Shown one piece after another: positions 29,473 to 38,898 of a DNA stretch of 64,000 nucleotides. Both the position numbers and the translations under genes were made by a program. Positions within the stretch are counted from its first letter, which is position 1. Each line of letters starts with the position of its first letter. Under the pieces are notes generated by a model. The model had not been told where the DNA came from. It made no database searches and saw nothing but the letters and a program-made list of their open reading frames with translations. This DNA comes from Plebeiibacterium sediminum. GTDB lineage: Bacteria > Bacteroidota > Bacteroidia > Bacteroidales > Marinilabiliaceae. The DNA lies in NCBI RefSeq assembly GCF_026013605.1, contig NZ_JAPDPJ010000001.1, positions 372,001-436,000 on the forward strand. The letters run 5' to 3'.

Positions 29473-30600
29473 TTAAATCTTAAAAAAATCGGAAATTATT
29501 TGATCGGTAATAAAACGTTTATTTTCACACACTTTTAAAAATCCATTATCAATAAAAACATTTGATTTAATTTTTTGAATTTCGTATTCCTTCTTAAAAA
29601 AGTTCCAAATTTCAGAATTAAAATTATCATTCAAAAAATTCATATCGACTCCTTTTCTGGTTCTTAAACCTAACATTATTAACTCATTAAATCGATCCTC
29701 CTCAGAGAGTGTTTCATTAGAAAAATAACTCTTATAAGAACCAACATTTTTTATATATTTCAATAAATTACTAATATTCCATCTTCTTATATTGTTTTTG
29801 TAGGAGTGAGCACCTGGTCCGAAACCAAAATAATTTTTACCACTCCAATATCCTGAGTTATGTTGGGATTCACAACCATTTTGTGCAAAATTAGAAATCT
29901 CATAATCATTAAATCCGGATCGATTTAATATTTCTAAAAGTTTTTGATATTGGTCCACACTATCAGAATCAGATATTTCTTTTAGTTCTCCTTTTTTAAG
30001 TTTACTGTAAAAAGGAGTTCCTTTTTCAAAAGTTAAATGATAGGCTGAAATATGCTGGACATTCATACTAACTGCAATATTTAAAGAAGACTCCCAATCT
30101 GTTAAACTCATATCAGGAACACCATAAATCAAATCAATACTTATATTCTTAAAACCTTTTTTCTGAGCTAATTGTACTGTTTTCATAGCCTGTTTAGCAT
30201 CATGACGTCTATTCATCATTTTCAGAATATCATCATTAAAGCTTTGAGTACCTATACTAATTCTATTAAAACCAATTTCAATTAACTCCTCTAAAAATTC
30301 AGGTGTTATATCATCCGGATTAACTTCAATAGTTAATTCATTTACCGATTTTTTGGGAATATATTGATAAATAGTATCTAAAATTGAAATAAGATTTTGC
30401 TTAGTTAATAAACTAGGTGTTCCACCTCCAAAATAAATGGTACTAATTTGTTCCTCATTAAATTCTGATTTCCTTGAACTAATTTCACTTATTAAACTAT
30501 CTACAAACTTGTCTTTCAAAGACAAATCTGTAATACTATAAAAATCACAATATCCACATTTTCTTATACAAAATGGTATGTGTAAATAGATTCCTGCCAT
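29473..30600 (-). CDS. hemW: Radical SAM heme chaperone HemW
   Basis: A 375-residue radical SAM protein. Cys11, Cys15 and Cys18 in YLHIPFCIRKCGYCDF hold the 4Fe-4S cluster. TIYFGGGTPSLL, VNPDDITPEFLEEL and RISIGTQSFND complete the core, and FGFGPGAHSY is a HemW signature in the C-terminal part. HemW delivers heme and lacks the fourth cysteine of the coproporphyrinogen oxidase HemN (here CDF follows), as expected. It is probably the first gene of the hemW-rhodanese-CDF run. Confidence 0.92.
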   Translation of the reverse strand: MAGIYLHIPFCIRKCGYCDFYSITDLSLKDKFVDSLISEISSRKSEFNEEQISTIYFGGGTPSLLTKQNLISILDTIYQYIPKKSVNELTIEVNPDDITPEFLEELIEIGFNRISIGTQSFNDDILKMMNRRHDAKQAMKTVQLAQKKGFKNISIDLIYGVPDMSLTDWESSLNIAVSMNVQHISAYHLTFEKGTPFYSKLKKGELKEISDSDSVDQYQKLLEILNRSGFNDYEISNFAQNGCESQHNSGYWSGKNYFGFGPGAHSYKNNIRRWNISNLLKYIKNVGSYKSYFSNETLSEEDRFNELIMLGLRTRKGVDMNFLNDNFNSEIWNFFKKEYEIQKIKSNVFIDNGFLKVCENKRFITDQIISDFFKI

Positions 30601-30634
30601 TTATAATTACTAGATTAAAAATTTTTAACATGAA

Positions 30635-30650
30635 CGTTTCACGTGAAACA
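30635..30650. other. parS-like palindrome (one mismatch)
   Basis: CGTTTCACGTGAAACA matches the 16-base ParB site TGTTTCACGTGAAACA except for its first base. The inner 14 bases (30636-30649) are a perfect palindrome. It lies in the 130-base gap between hemW and the VanZ-like gene, 1.6 kb from the origin-like gap. Confidence 0.75.
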
Positions 30651-30730
30651 TTTGTTTTATGCTATATTGCAATTATTTGTTGATAACTTTTTAATAACTA
30701 AGTTACAAAATCAAACATAACATACTCATT

Positions 30731-31138
30731 ATGTACACATTAAAAACATATTGGCGCACAATTTTAGTTATTTGTATTATACTTTTTTTAAGCTTAATGA
30801 ATGTAAATAAAGTACTTCCAAGTGAAGTGAAATTTTTTAAACATTTTGATAAGATAGTACATTTTCTGATGTATTTTGGATTAAGCTTTATATTCTTTAT
30901 TGAGAACTATGTAAACAAAAATTCAATCAGAAAATATTGGATAATTATCGATACTATCTTAATAGGTATTTCAATTGAATTTTTACAATTCTTATTGACT
31001 AATTACAGAAGTGGAAACTTCTATGACGCAGTATTTAATAGCATTGGTGTTTTAGCTGGAAGTATTTTGTTTATTTTAATGAAAGACCAAAATTTTATAT
31101 ATAAAGTTTTACTATTTAAATTAGATTACAAAAGATAA
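30731..31138 (+). CDS. VanZ-like membrane protein
   Basis: A 135-residue integral membrane protein with four predicted TM segments (about 11-25, 43-60, 71-92 and 101-119). HFDKIVHFLMYFGLSF and a later SIEFLQFLLTNYRSGNFYDAVFNSIGVLAG are the recurrent blocks of the VanZ-like family. The role of the family outside teicoplanin resistance is unclear. Its end overlaps the convergent Rrf2-type gene by 13 bases. Confidence 0.8.
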   Translation: MYTLKTYWRTILVICIILFLSLMNVNKVLPSEVKFFKHFDKIVHFLMYFGLSFIFFIENYVNKNSIRKYWIIIDTILIGISIEFLQFLLTNYRSGNFYDAVFNSIGVLAGSILFILMKDQNFIYKVLLFKLDYKR

Positions 31139-31569
31139 TAATCCAATTTTTGATCCACTCTGTTTACAATATTTTCTATCGTTTCTGTTTTGAATAGTTT
31201 AAATAATTCTGCTCTTACCTCACAAAATTTTTCATGTACAGGGCATGGAAGTTGTTGGGCATGAGCAGCCTTACAAGTATTCATACCAATTAAACACATC
31301 TCAAACATATCCATTCCATCAATAATCTTTACTATATCTAATAATGTAATATCTGCAGGATTTTTACCTATGGAAAAACCACCATGGGGTCCTTTGGTAG
31401 ATAATAACATTTTTTGTTTCACCAATTGCTGTAATATTTTCCCTAAAAATGGAGTAGGTATATCTAAATCCTCAGAAATCTTCTTAATTCCTATTTTTTT
31501 ATCCTCTTCATTATTCAATGCGAGATAAATTACAGATCTGACAGCATATTTGCAGGTGTTCGATAACAT
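31126..31569 (-). CDS. Rrf2-family transcriptional regulator
   Basis: A 147-residue winged-helix regulator. The N-terminal CKYAVRSVIYLALN, SEDLDIPTPFLGKILQQLVK and GPHGGFSIGKNP blocks form the DNA-binding domain. Cysteines at 92, 99, 109 and 116 lie in the loop that binds an Fe-S cluster in IscR, NsrR and RsrR. Spacing here (x6, x9) does not equal the IscR or NsrR pattern, so the cluster type is undetermined. Targets are not visible from the sequence. Confidence 0.88.
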   Translation of the reverse strand: MLSNTCKYAVRSVIYLALNNEEDKKIGIKKISEDLDIPTPFLGKILQQLVKQKMLLSTKGPHGGFSIGKNPADITLLDIVKIIDGMDMFEMCLIGMNTCKAAHAQQLPCPVHEKFCEVRAELFKLFKTETIENIVNRVDQKLDYYLL

Positions 31570-31707
31570 AATAAAAGATTTTTATATGCTAAATTACATT
31601 ATTTTATTAATAATCAAGAAAAATTTAAGTAAACATTTTACCTAAAAATAAAATACTGTAAAATCATCATATACTACAGTATTCTATTTTCAAGATTTGA
31701 ATATAAT

Positions 31708-32151
31708 TTACGATTTACAAGGGATTTTTTCAATTCTTTTAATGTGTCTTCCTCCTTCAAAAGGTGTATTGATAAAAGCATTAACAATAGCTTTCGCTTC
31801 GTCTACAGAAATAAAGCGTGCAGGTAAGGAGCAAACATTTGCATTATTATGAGATCGGGCTAATTCAGATATTTCCTTATTCCAACATAAAGCGGCTCTA
31901 ATACCCTGATGTTTATTAACAGTCATGTTAATTCCGTTTCCACTACCACAAACAGAAACTCCAAAATCAACTTCATTGTTTTCAACAGCTGATGCCATAG
32001 GATGAGCCCAATCTGCATAATCAGTACTTTCAGTTGAATGTGTTCCATAATCTGAAACTTCAATACCTAATTCAGTAAAATAACCCTTTAATATTTCTTT
32101 TAACTCATAACCGGCATGGTCTGCAGCTAAACCAACTTTTGAAAATTTCAT
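31708..32151 (-). CDS. rpiB: Ribose-5-phosphate isomerase B
   Basis: Interconverts ribose-5-phosphate and ribulose-5-phosphate in the pentose phosphate pathway. At 147 residues it has the RpiB features: AADHAGYELKE (Asp11, His12), SVCGSGNGINM with catalytic Cys68, RAALCWNKEIS, HNNANVCSLPARFIS and GGRHIKRI. It is the last minus-strand gene before the origin-like gap. A -7 element (minus strand TATCTTTG, 32162-32169) sits just upstream of the ATG. Confidence 0.95.
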   Translation of the reverse strand: MKFSKVGLAADHAGYELKEILKGYFTELGIEVSDYGTHSTESTDYADWAHPMASAVENNEVDFGVSVCGSGNGINMTVNKHQGIRAALCWNKEISELARSHNNANVCSLPARFISVDEAKAIVNAFINTPFEGGRHIKRIEKIPCKS

Positions 32152-32291
32152 GTTTTTGTTTCAAAGATAACAAGAAAATAGAGTATACTATACAATAAGT
32201 ATAGTTGAACGTATAATTAAAGTAACCTTTAAGGCTAAATATCAGTAAAATACACGCATAAATAACATGTAAAATCAGCTTATTAATAAAC

Positions 32292-32332
32292 TGTGCATAA
32301 CCATTTAATAACTGTTCATAAGCTGTGAATCC
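32292..32332 (-). promoter_or_regulatory. Cluster of DnaA-box-like sites
   Basis: TGTGCATAA (32292-32300) is a full match to TGTGNATAA, the reverse of the DnaA box TTATNCACA. TGTTCATAA (32313-32321) has one mismatch and TGTGAATCC (32324-32332) has two. All three are in the same orientation, spaced 21 and 11 bases apart. Confidence 0.5.
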
Positions 32333-32500
32333 AAAATTAAAACATTTGAAAAAATAATTTTGGAATTCTCATTTTATAATACAATCAACACTCTTTATTG
32401 ATATATCAAGTTATTTTTATAGGATTTTAACGACAATTTCAAACAGTATTTTAACAGCTTAAATCTTCTTTAAACAGATAATCTTATTAAATTTGCCAAC

Positions 32501-32519
32501 TATTAACAGCATGTTAATA
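32501..32519. repeat. Inverted repeat inside the origin-like gap
   Basis: TATTAACA (32501-32508) and TGTTAATA (32512-32519) are perfect arms around a three-base centre (GCA). The right arm extended by one base, TGTTAATAA, is one mismatch from the DnaA-box consensus. There is no T-run, so it is not a terminator. Confidence 0.5.
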
Positions 32520-32710
32520 ATCCTAGTTAAATAACTGATTACAAAGTAAAACTAGTATAAAATTATTGTTAATTATCTTTTAATATCTGTTTCACTAATG
32601 TTTACGACAATATGAAACAATTAAATTGCAATAATTTTATAAACGTTACTAACAGGATATTATAATTACTATAGTTTTTTAAAATTTCTCTATTTTATAT
32701 ATATATTATA

Positions 32711-33706
32711 ATGGAAGTAAAAGAAAGTTGGTTGAAAAAAGGATTCGTTGATGAACCTGTTGAAGGTATAGAGAATATTCAAAATGAATTTTTAAAGTTA
32801 AAGAAAGAAAAGAATGCGGTTTTAATGGCGCATTACTATCAGGAAGACGAAATACAAGATATTGCCGATTTTGTCGGAGATAGTTTAGCACTTGCCCAAT
32901 TTGCCAGTAAAACTGAAGCTGATATTATTATCGTGGCTGGTGTTCATTTTATGGGAGAAACAGCTAAGATATTATCACCTGATAAAACTGTTTTAGTTCC
33001 GGATTTAAATGCTGGTTGTAGCTTAGCGGATAGTTGTCCTCCTGATCAGTTTTCTGAATTCATTAAACAATATCCGGATCATAAAGTCATTACCTATGTG
33101 AATACATCGGCAGATATTAAAGCTTTATCTGATATCGTGGTTACTTCAACTAATGCAAAAGCAATAGTTGATAGTTTTGATAAGGATGAAAAATTAATCT
33201 TTGGTCCTGATAGAAATCTAGGTAATTATATAAATGGTATAACTGGGAGAAATATGATATTATGGGATGGAGCATGTCATGTGCATGAGAAATTTTCTTT
33301 AGAAAAGATTTTAGATCTTAAAAAAGAAAATCCTGATGCAAAGTTGTTGGCTCATCCTGAATGTAAAAAGCCTTTACTGATGGTTGCGGATCATGTTGGT
33401 TCTACAGCTGCATTATTAAATTTCTCAAGTAAAGATGATGGAAATAAATATATTGTAGCCACTGAATCTGGCATCTTACATCAAATGAAATTAAAAAGTC
33501 CAGAAAAAACTTTTATACCTGCGCCACCTAATGATTCTACTTGTGCATGTAACGATTGTAATTTTATGAGATTAAATACAATGACAAAGTTATATAATGC
33601 ATTAAAATATACCTGGCCTACTATTGAAGTCGAAGAGAGTATTCGTTTAAAAGCTGTTCAACCTATTGAAAAGATGCTTGATATTTCTAATAAATTAGGT
33701 TTATAG
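32711..33706 (+). CDS. nadA: Quinolinate synthase
   Basis: 4Fe-4S enzyme that condenses iminoaspartate with dihydroxyacetone phosphate in NAD synthesis. There are 331 residues. Cluster ligand positions are Cys103 (NAGCSLADSC), Cys189 (WDGACHVHEKF) and one of the CACNDC cysteines (278-283). AHYYQEDEIQDIADFVGDSL and GVHFMGETAKIL are family blocks. It starts at the right edge of the origin-like gap. Other NAD genes (nadB, nadC) are not adjacent. Confidence 0.96.
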   Translation: MEVKESWLKKGFVDEPVEGIENIQNEFLKLKKEKNAVLMAHYYQEDEIQDIADFVGDSLALAQFASKTEADIIIVAGVHFMGETAKILSPDKTVLVPDLNAGCSLADSCPPDQFSEFIKQYPDHKVITYVNTSADIKALSDIVVTSTNAKAIVDSFDKDEKLIFGPDRNLGNYINGITGRNMILWDGACHVHEKFSLEKILDLKKENPDAKLLAHPECKKPLLMVADHVGSTAALLNFSSKDDGNKYIVATESGILHQMKLKSPEKTFIPAPPNDSTCACNDCNFMRLNTMTKLYNALKYTWPTIEVEESIRLKAVQPIEKMLDISNKLGL

Positions 33707-33734
33707 TAATAAAATTTTGTATGTTTATATCAGT

Positions 33735-34121
33735 ATGACGCATAACAATCCCTTAAATATCTTACTTGTAGAAGATAATGTATTAAATCAAAAATTAATT
33801 TATCTGAATTTATCTAAATTCAATTATCAAATTGATGTAGCTAATAATGGACAGGAGGCTGTTTCGTTAGTTATGCAGAAAAAATTTGATTTGATTATTA
33901 TGGATTTAATGATGCCAGTAATGGATGGATTAGAAGCAACAACTGAAATAAGGAAATTTGAGCAAAATAAAGGTGTTTACACGCATATAATCGGTTTAAC
34001 GGCTAATACCTTTGATGCAGATAGAGATAAGTGTTTAAAGCATGGTATGGATGAATATATGGCTAAACCTTTTGACTTGACTCTATTTGAAGAAATACTA
34101 CATAAACTTAATTTAATTTAG
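33735..34121 (+). CDS. Single-domain response regulator
   Basis: Receiver-only protein of about 128 residues from ATG 33735 ([20 protein letters not shown]); an upstream TTG start would add six residues. It has the acidic pair in LLVEDN, phospho-acceptor Asp in [13 protein letters not shown], Thr in GLTANTFD and Lys in MAKPFD. The sequence type ([24 protein letters not shown]) is that of receivers cut from hybrid histidine kinases. No kinase is adjacent, so the partner is unknown. Confidence 0.88.
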   Translation: MTHNNPLNILLVEDNVLNQKLIYLNLSKFNYQIDVANNGQEAVSLVMQKKFDLIIMDLMMPVMDGLEATTEIRKFEQNKGVYTHIIGLTANTFDADRDKCLKHGMDEYMAKPFDLTLFEEILHKLNLI

Positions 34122-34134
34122 GACTTGTTTATTC

Positions 34135-35160
34135 ATGCAGGATAATTTTGATATAAGGGAAGAAGGATATCAGTCTGTTGAGAATGATGTAGAAAATAAA
34201 TTACGTCCCCTTAGTTTTATTGATTTTCAAGGACAAAGTAAAATTGTTGAGAATCTTAAAATATTTGTTCAGGCTGCTAGTATGAGGGGTGAAGCTCTTG
34301 ATCATGTTTTATTGCACGGACCTCCTGGTCTTGGTAAAACAACTCTTTCAAATATTGTGGCAAATGAATTAAATGTCGGCTTTAAAATAACTAGTGGTCC
34401 GGTTTTGGATAAACCAGGCGATTTAGCTGGTATATTAACGAATCTGGAGCCTAATGATGTTTTATTCATTGATGAGATACATCGTTTAAGTCCTATTGTT
34501 GAAGAATATTTATATTCAGCGATGGAAGATTATCGAATTGATATTGTTATTGATAAAGGACCCGGGGCAAGAAGTATACAAATTGATTTGAATCCTTTTA
34601 CTTTAGTAGGTGCCACCACTAGAAGTGGTTTATTAACTAGTCCTTTAAGAGCAAGGTTTGGAATTAATTGTCATCTTGAATATTATGATACAGATATTCT
34701 TTCTGGTATAGTAAAACGTTCATCATATATTTTAGATACACCTATTACAGAAGAAGCAAGTTATGAAATTGCAGGAAGAAGTAGGGGAACACCACGTATT
34801 GCTAATGCTTTGTTAAGAAGGGTTAGGGATTTTGCTCAAGTTAAAGGAAATGGAAATATTGATTTAAGAATTTCACAATATTCACTTGAAGCATTGAATA
34901 TAGATCAACATGGATTAGATGAAATGGATCATAAAATTCTATTGACTCTTATAGATAAGTTTCAAGGTGGACCTGTAGGAATTAGTACAATTGCAACTGC
35001 TATCGGAGAGGATGCCGGAACTATTGAAGAAGTATATGAACCGTTTTTAATTAAAGAAGGATTTATAAAAAGAACTCCTCGAGGAAGAATGGTTACTCCA
35101 TTAGCATATAGCCATTTAGGTAAGGATAATCTTAATCAGGAACAATTTTCATTATTTTAA
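34135..35160 (+). CDS. ruvB: Holliday junction branch-migration helicase RuvB
   Basis: AAA+ motor that drives branch migration with RuvA. There are 341 residues. Walker A GPPGLGKT is at 62-69 and Walker B FIDEIHRL is at about 111-118. [19 protein letters not shown] carries the sensor 1 and arginine finger region. The C-terminal winged helix contains [16 protein letters not shown] and [12 protein letters not shown]. It lies 13 bases after the response regulator gene. Confidence 0.97.
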   Translation: MQDNFDIREEGYQSVENDVENKLRPLSFIDFQGQSKIVENLKIFVQAASMRGEALDHVLLHGPPGLGKTTLSNIVANELNVGFKITSGPVLDKPGDLAGILTNLEPNDVLFIDEIHRLSPIVEEYLYSAMEDYRIDIVIDKGPGARSIQIDLNPFTLVGATTRSGLLTSPLRARFGINCHLEYYDTDILSGIVKRSSYILDTPITEEASYEIAGRSRGTPRIANALLRRVRDFAQVKGNGNIDLRISQYSLEALNIDQHGLDEMDHKILLTLIDKFQGGPVGISTIATAIGEDAGTIEEVYEPFLIKEGFIKRTPRGRMVTPLAYSHLGKDNLNQEQFSLF

Positions 35161-35171
35161 TCTAACTTATT

Positions 35172-36695
35172 TTGGGAAGTTTAAAATCGCTCGCTGGTGA
35201 AACAGTAGTTTACGGTGGAGGAACTATATTAGTTCGTTTGTTAAATTGGTTGTTAATGCCATATTACATTCGTACAATGAGTAATATTCAATATGGTTAT
35301 ATTACTGAAATATATGGATATATTGCTATTTTTCTGGTTGTTTTAACGTATGGATTTGAAACTACATTTTTTCGGTTTTCAAAGAATGATAATTATAAAG
35401 GTGTTTTTACTACAGGCTTTCTTAGTATTTTAACAACAAGTTCAGTTTTTATAGTATTCCTTTTTTTTCTTCTAAAAAACATTAAATTATCTGACCAACT
35501 TGAATCATATAATGAATTAATTTGGTTAGCCGGTTTAATTGTTGCTTTTGATGCTGTTTCAGCTCTTATTTTTGCTAAACTTAGGTATTTGGGTAAAAGT
35601 ATACGCTTTGCTATCATAAAGCTATTAAATGTACTTATTTTAATATTTTTCAATATCTTCTTTCTTTTAGTTTGCCCTTATCTTTTAAAAAACTATACTG
35701 AAAGTGTCTTTTCTAATCTTGTTAATAGCTTTTACAGAGATAATCAGGAAGCATACTATGTATTATTTTCAAACCTAATTGCATCGGTTTTTATTTTAAT
35801 TATTTTACTTAAAGATATAAAAGGAGTTATTAAAGGTTTTGACTTTAGTTTGTTGAAAAGGATGTATAAGTATTCTTTTCCCATATTGATTGTTGGTATA
35901 ACTGGCATGATCAATCAAAGTATAGATAAAGCATTATTACCTAGATTGATAGGCGGAGATGAAGGATATAAAATGGTTGCATTATATGGTGCTAATTTTA
36001 AAATTGGTGTACTAATGGCAATGTTTACGCAATCATTTAGAATGGCTTTTGAACCTTTTTTCTTTAAGCATAGTCAATCATCTCAGGATAACAGTATTTA
36101 TTCCACAATATTAAATTATTTTGTTCTATTTGGGTTACTTATTTTTATTGGAGTTACTTTTTTCATGGATATTATTAATTTGATTTTAGTTCCGGAATAT
36201 ACAAAAGCTAACGGAGTGATTCCTTTAGTTTTAATAGCTCAGTTATTAAGTGGCATCTATTTTACATTATCAGTTTGGTATAAAGTGTCAGATAAAACTA
36301 TCTATGGTGCATATATGGGTGTTATAGGAACTACAGTAACACTACTTTCTAACCTTATTTTAATACCAATTATTGGTTATTACGGTTGTGCGATTAGTGG
36401 TTTATTATGTTTTGCCAGTATGGTTGTATTTAGCATCATATGGGGAAATAAATATTATAAAATAGATTACGATTGGCTTAGAATATTAAAATATGTTGTA
36501 TTTACAGCATTACTCTATTTTTTAGGTATATACATAATACCTTATATTTTTCATGTAATTACTCCTTTAACAGGTCCACTTTATAATATTGCTTTATTTT
36601 TATTACGCTTTGGCTTAATAGTTGTATTTTTATGGACTATTTATGTTTTAGAATTTAAAAAATTAATTAAAATAAAGAATGTCTCTACTAATTAA
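35172..36695 (+). CDS. Polysaccharide flippase (MATE/Wzx-like family)
   Basis: Integral membrane protein of 507 residues with about 12-14 TM segments, of the oligosaccharide flippase type. The N-terminal [20 protein letters not shown] and [21 protein letters not shown] blocks are typical of Bacteroidota members. It would move a lipid-linked glycan across the inner membrane. The only practical start is TTG 35172, 11 bases after ruvB; the next Met is at residue 29, inside the first TM region. It overlaps dut by 17 bases. Confidence 0.85.
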   Translation: MGSLKSLAGETVVYGGGTILVRLLNWLLMPYYIRTMSNIQYGYITEIYGYIAIFLVVLTYGFETTFFRFSKNDNYKGVFTTGFLSILTTSSVFIVFLFFLLKNIKLSDQLESYNELIWLAGLIVAFDAVSALIFAKLRYLGKSIRFAIIKLLNVLILIFFNIFFLLVCPYLLKNYTESVFSNLVNSFYRDNQEAYYVLFSNLIASVFILIILLKDIKGVIKGFDFSLLKRMYKYSFPILIVGITGMINQSIDKALLPRLIGGDEGYKMVALYGANFKIGVLMAMFTQSFRMAFEPFFFKHSQSSQDNSIYSTILNYFVLFGLLIFIGVTFFMDIINLILVPEYTKANGVIPLVLIAQLLSGIYFTLSVWYKVSDKTIYGAYMGVIGTTVTLLSNLILIPIIGYYGCAISGLLCFASMVVFSIIWGNKYYKIDYDWLRILKYVVFTALLYFLGIYIIPYIFHVITPLTGPLYNIALFLLRFGLIVVFLWTIYVLEFKKLIKIKNVSTN

Positions 36696-37119
36696 CATCA
36701 TCAATAAAAGCAATAATCAATTACCAGAATATAGTACAGCTTTATCTGCAGGGTTGGATTTAAGAGCTTATTTACAAGATGATATTATCCTTAAACCTTT
36801 ACAAAGAGTTTTAGTTCCAACAGGCTTATTTATTGAACTACCAGAAGGTTATGAAGCTCAAATTCGCCCTCGTAGTGGTTTGGCTTATAAGCATGGTATA
36901 ACCGTTTTAAATACTCCGGGAACAATTGATGCAGATTATCGTGGAGAAATAAAAGTAATACTTGTAAACTTAAGTAACGATGACTTTGTTATTAAGTCAG
37001 GAGAAAGAATTTGCCAGATGGTTATAGCCAAACATGAAACCGCTTCGTTTATTATTGTAGATGAATTACAATCCACAGATAGAGGAGAAGGTGGTTTTGG
37101 TCATACAGGTAAACATTAA
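36679..37119 (+). CDS. dut: dUTP diphosphatase
   Basis: Trimeric dUTPase of 146 residues that hydrolyses dUTP to dUMP. All five motifs are visible: [41 protein letters not shown] and the C-terminal [12 protein letters not shown] loop. It starts inside the 3' end of the flippase gene (17-base overlap), so the two are probably co-translated although functionally unrelated. Confidence 0.96.
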   Translation: MSLLINIINKSNNQLPEYSTALSAGLDLRAYLQDDIILKPLQRVLVPTGLFIELPEGYEAQIRPRSGLAYKHGITVLNTPGTIDADYRGEIKVILVNLSNDDFVIKSGERICQMVIAKHETASFIIVDELQSTDRGEGGFGHTGKH

Positions 37120-37146
37120 CATTATTAGACTTTTATATCATTATAA

Positions 37147-38898
37147 ATGAAATACTATTATATTATTGGTTTATTAAGTATTGTTTTATTTAGTTGTAAA
37201 ACATTGCAAAATACACCTTCCAAATCTATTAAATCAGATACTGTATTAACGACAACATCTTTAAATTCAGTAGAGAAAAGAAAATTTGATTATTTTTTCT
37301 ACGAGTCGCAAAGATTAAAAATGCAGGGCCAGATTGATAAGGCCAAAATGTATTTAATTGAATGTATCAAAATTGATAGTTTAAGTAGTACCTGTTATTA
37401 TGAATTATCTAATATAGAAATAGGTTACAAGAATTATAAAGGAGCACAGGATTTGTTAAAGAATGCAGTGCGTTTAGCTCCTAATAATAAATGGTATAAA
37501 ATGTTATTAGGGGATTTATATCAGCAAAATAAAGATATTCCTAACTCAATTGTTATGTATAAATCATTAACTGAACAATTTCAGGAGAATGAGGAATACT
37601 TATATGTTTTAGCGCAATTGTATGCTCAAAATCAAGAATATCAAAACGCTATTGATACATATGATTGTTTAGAAGGAAAAATTGGAATTACTGAAATTAT
37701 TACGCTTGAAAAGGAAAAATTATATCTTCAACTAGGTAAAGAATCATTAGCTTATAAAGAGGTTCAAAATTTAATAAAGGATAATCCTTATGAACCTAAG
37801 TATTATGGTTATTTAGGTGATGTGTATTTTTATAATAAAGAATATGATAAAGCGAAGGACTCCTATAATAAAATTTTCACTTTGGATCCTGGTAATGGAC
37901 TAGGATATTTTTCATTAGGAAATATAGCAATTAATGAAAAAGATACAGTTTTGTTCCTGACAAATTATACAAAAGCCTTACAGGATAAAAACCTTGATGT
38001 TGAAATAAAAATACAAAGATTATTACCTTTCTTAGTTGGTCAGGATTTCAATAATTATAAAGATACGGCATCAGTTGAAGCATTATTTATAGAGTTAACT
38101 AAAACTCATAATGAGGATGCAAAAGCCTTTGTTTTTTATGGTAATTATTTGCAAAATAGATCACGAATTAAGGAAGCAATCAGTTATTATAAAATTGGAC
38201 TTAAACTTGATAATACAAATGCATCTGTTTGGCAGGATTTGTTTTTGTTAGAAATTAATAATGGTGATTTTACATTATTATATAATGATACAAAAGAAGC
38301 TTTAATATCCTTTCCGGAAGAACCTCTGTTCTTTTTATTCCATGGTATGGCGTGTATGCAAAAAGAATTAAATGAAGAAGCATATAACAGCTTTATTAAA
38401 GGTTTGGAGTTTGTAGGAGATAATAAACAGATGACCGTACAGTTTTATGCCAATTTAGGGGATGTACTCTATAATTTAAAGCGTTCTGATGAGTCGTTTA
38501 CTTATTACGATAAGGCCCTTAAAATCGATGAAAATAATGTCGTAGTATTAAATAATTATAGTTACTATTTATCTCTTGAAAATAAAAATTTAGATAAAGC
38601 TGAATCTATGATTGCAAAGTGTATTGAATTAGAACCTTCTAATTCTACATATCTCGACACTTATGCATGGGTTTTATTTAAAAGAGGACGTTATTTTGAA
38701 GCAAAATATATCATTGAAAGAGCTATAGATAATGGTGGTAATTCAAGTGATGTAATTGTTGAACATTACGGTGATATTTTGTTTAAAAATGGTGACGTTG
38801 AAGGTGCTGTAGCACAGTGGAATATATCAAAAAAAATGGGGAATAAATCTTCTATTTTGATGAAGAAAATAGATCAAAAAAATTATGTTGAAGAATAA
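37147..38898 (+). CDS. TPR-repeat lipoprotein
   Basis: A 583-residue protein with a lipoprotein signal (IGLLSIVLFSC, Cys17), then tandem tetratricopeptide repeats from about residue 45 to the end. Examples are AKMYLIECIKIDSLSSTCYYEL, YDKAKDSYNKIFTLDPGN and SFTYYDKALKIDENNVVVLNN. Such outer-membrane or periplasmic TPR proteins serve as scaffolds. It precedes a DUF4292 lipoprotein and an EnvC-like protein in an overlapping run, which hints at an envelope or cell-division role. Confidence 0.85.
   Translation: MKYYYIIGLLSIVLFSCKTLQNTPSKSIKSDTVLTTTSLNSVEKRKFDYFFYESQRLKMQGQIDKAKMYLIECIKIDSLSSTCYYELSNIEIGYKNYKGAQDLLKNAVRLAPNNKWYKMLLGDLYQQNKDIPNSIVMYKSLTEQFQENEEYLYVLAQLYAQNQEYQNAIDTYDCLEGKIGITEIITLEKEKLYLQLGKESLAYKEVQNLIKDNPYEPKYYGYLGDVYFYNKEYDKAKDSYNKIFTLDPGNGLGYFSLGNIAINEKDTVLFLTNYTKALQDKNLDVEIKIQRLLPFLVGQDFNNYKDTASVEALFIELTKTHNEDAKAFVFYGNYLQNRSRIKEAISYYKIGLKLDNTNASVWQDLFLLEINNGDFTLLYNDTKEALISFPEEPLFFLFHGMACMQKELNEEAYNSFIKGLEFVGDNKQMTVQFYANLGDVLYNLKRSDESFTYYDKALKIDENNVVVLNNYSYYLSLENKNLDKAESMIAKCIELEPSNSTYLDTYAWVLFKRGRYFEAKYIIERAIDNGGNSSDVIVEHYGDILFKNGDVEGAVAQWNISKKMGNKSSILMKKIDQKNYVEE

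Larger units (their letters stand above)
32152..32710. other. Candidate chromosomal replication origin (oriC), gene-free AT-rich gap
   Basis: A 559-base gap without a plausible gene lies between rpiB (leftward) and nadA (rightward). It is very A/T rich, ending in a TATATATATATTATA tract at about 32696-32710. It holds a cluster of DnaA-box-like nonamers at 32292-32332 and an inverted repeat at 32501-32519. Genes to the right run 13 in a row on the plus strand, and most to the left run on the minus strand, as expected for an origin. Three parS-type palindromes lie at -1.6 kb, +11.1 kb and +11.3 kb. This is inference from layout and motifs; no skew curve was calculated. Confidence 0.5.

Noticed and set aside
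32501-32519. Inverted repeat as a terminator of a leftward or rightward transcript
   Set aside because: No T-run on either side and no transcript ends near; more likely part of the origin-like region.
36679-37119. dut as a phage-acquired gene
   Set aside because: Codon use and synteny (between flippase and TPR lipoprotein) match neighbours; no mobile element marks nearby.
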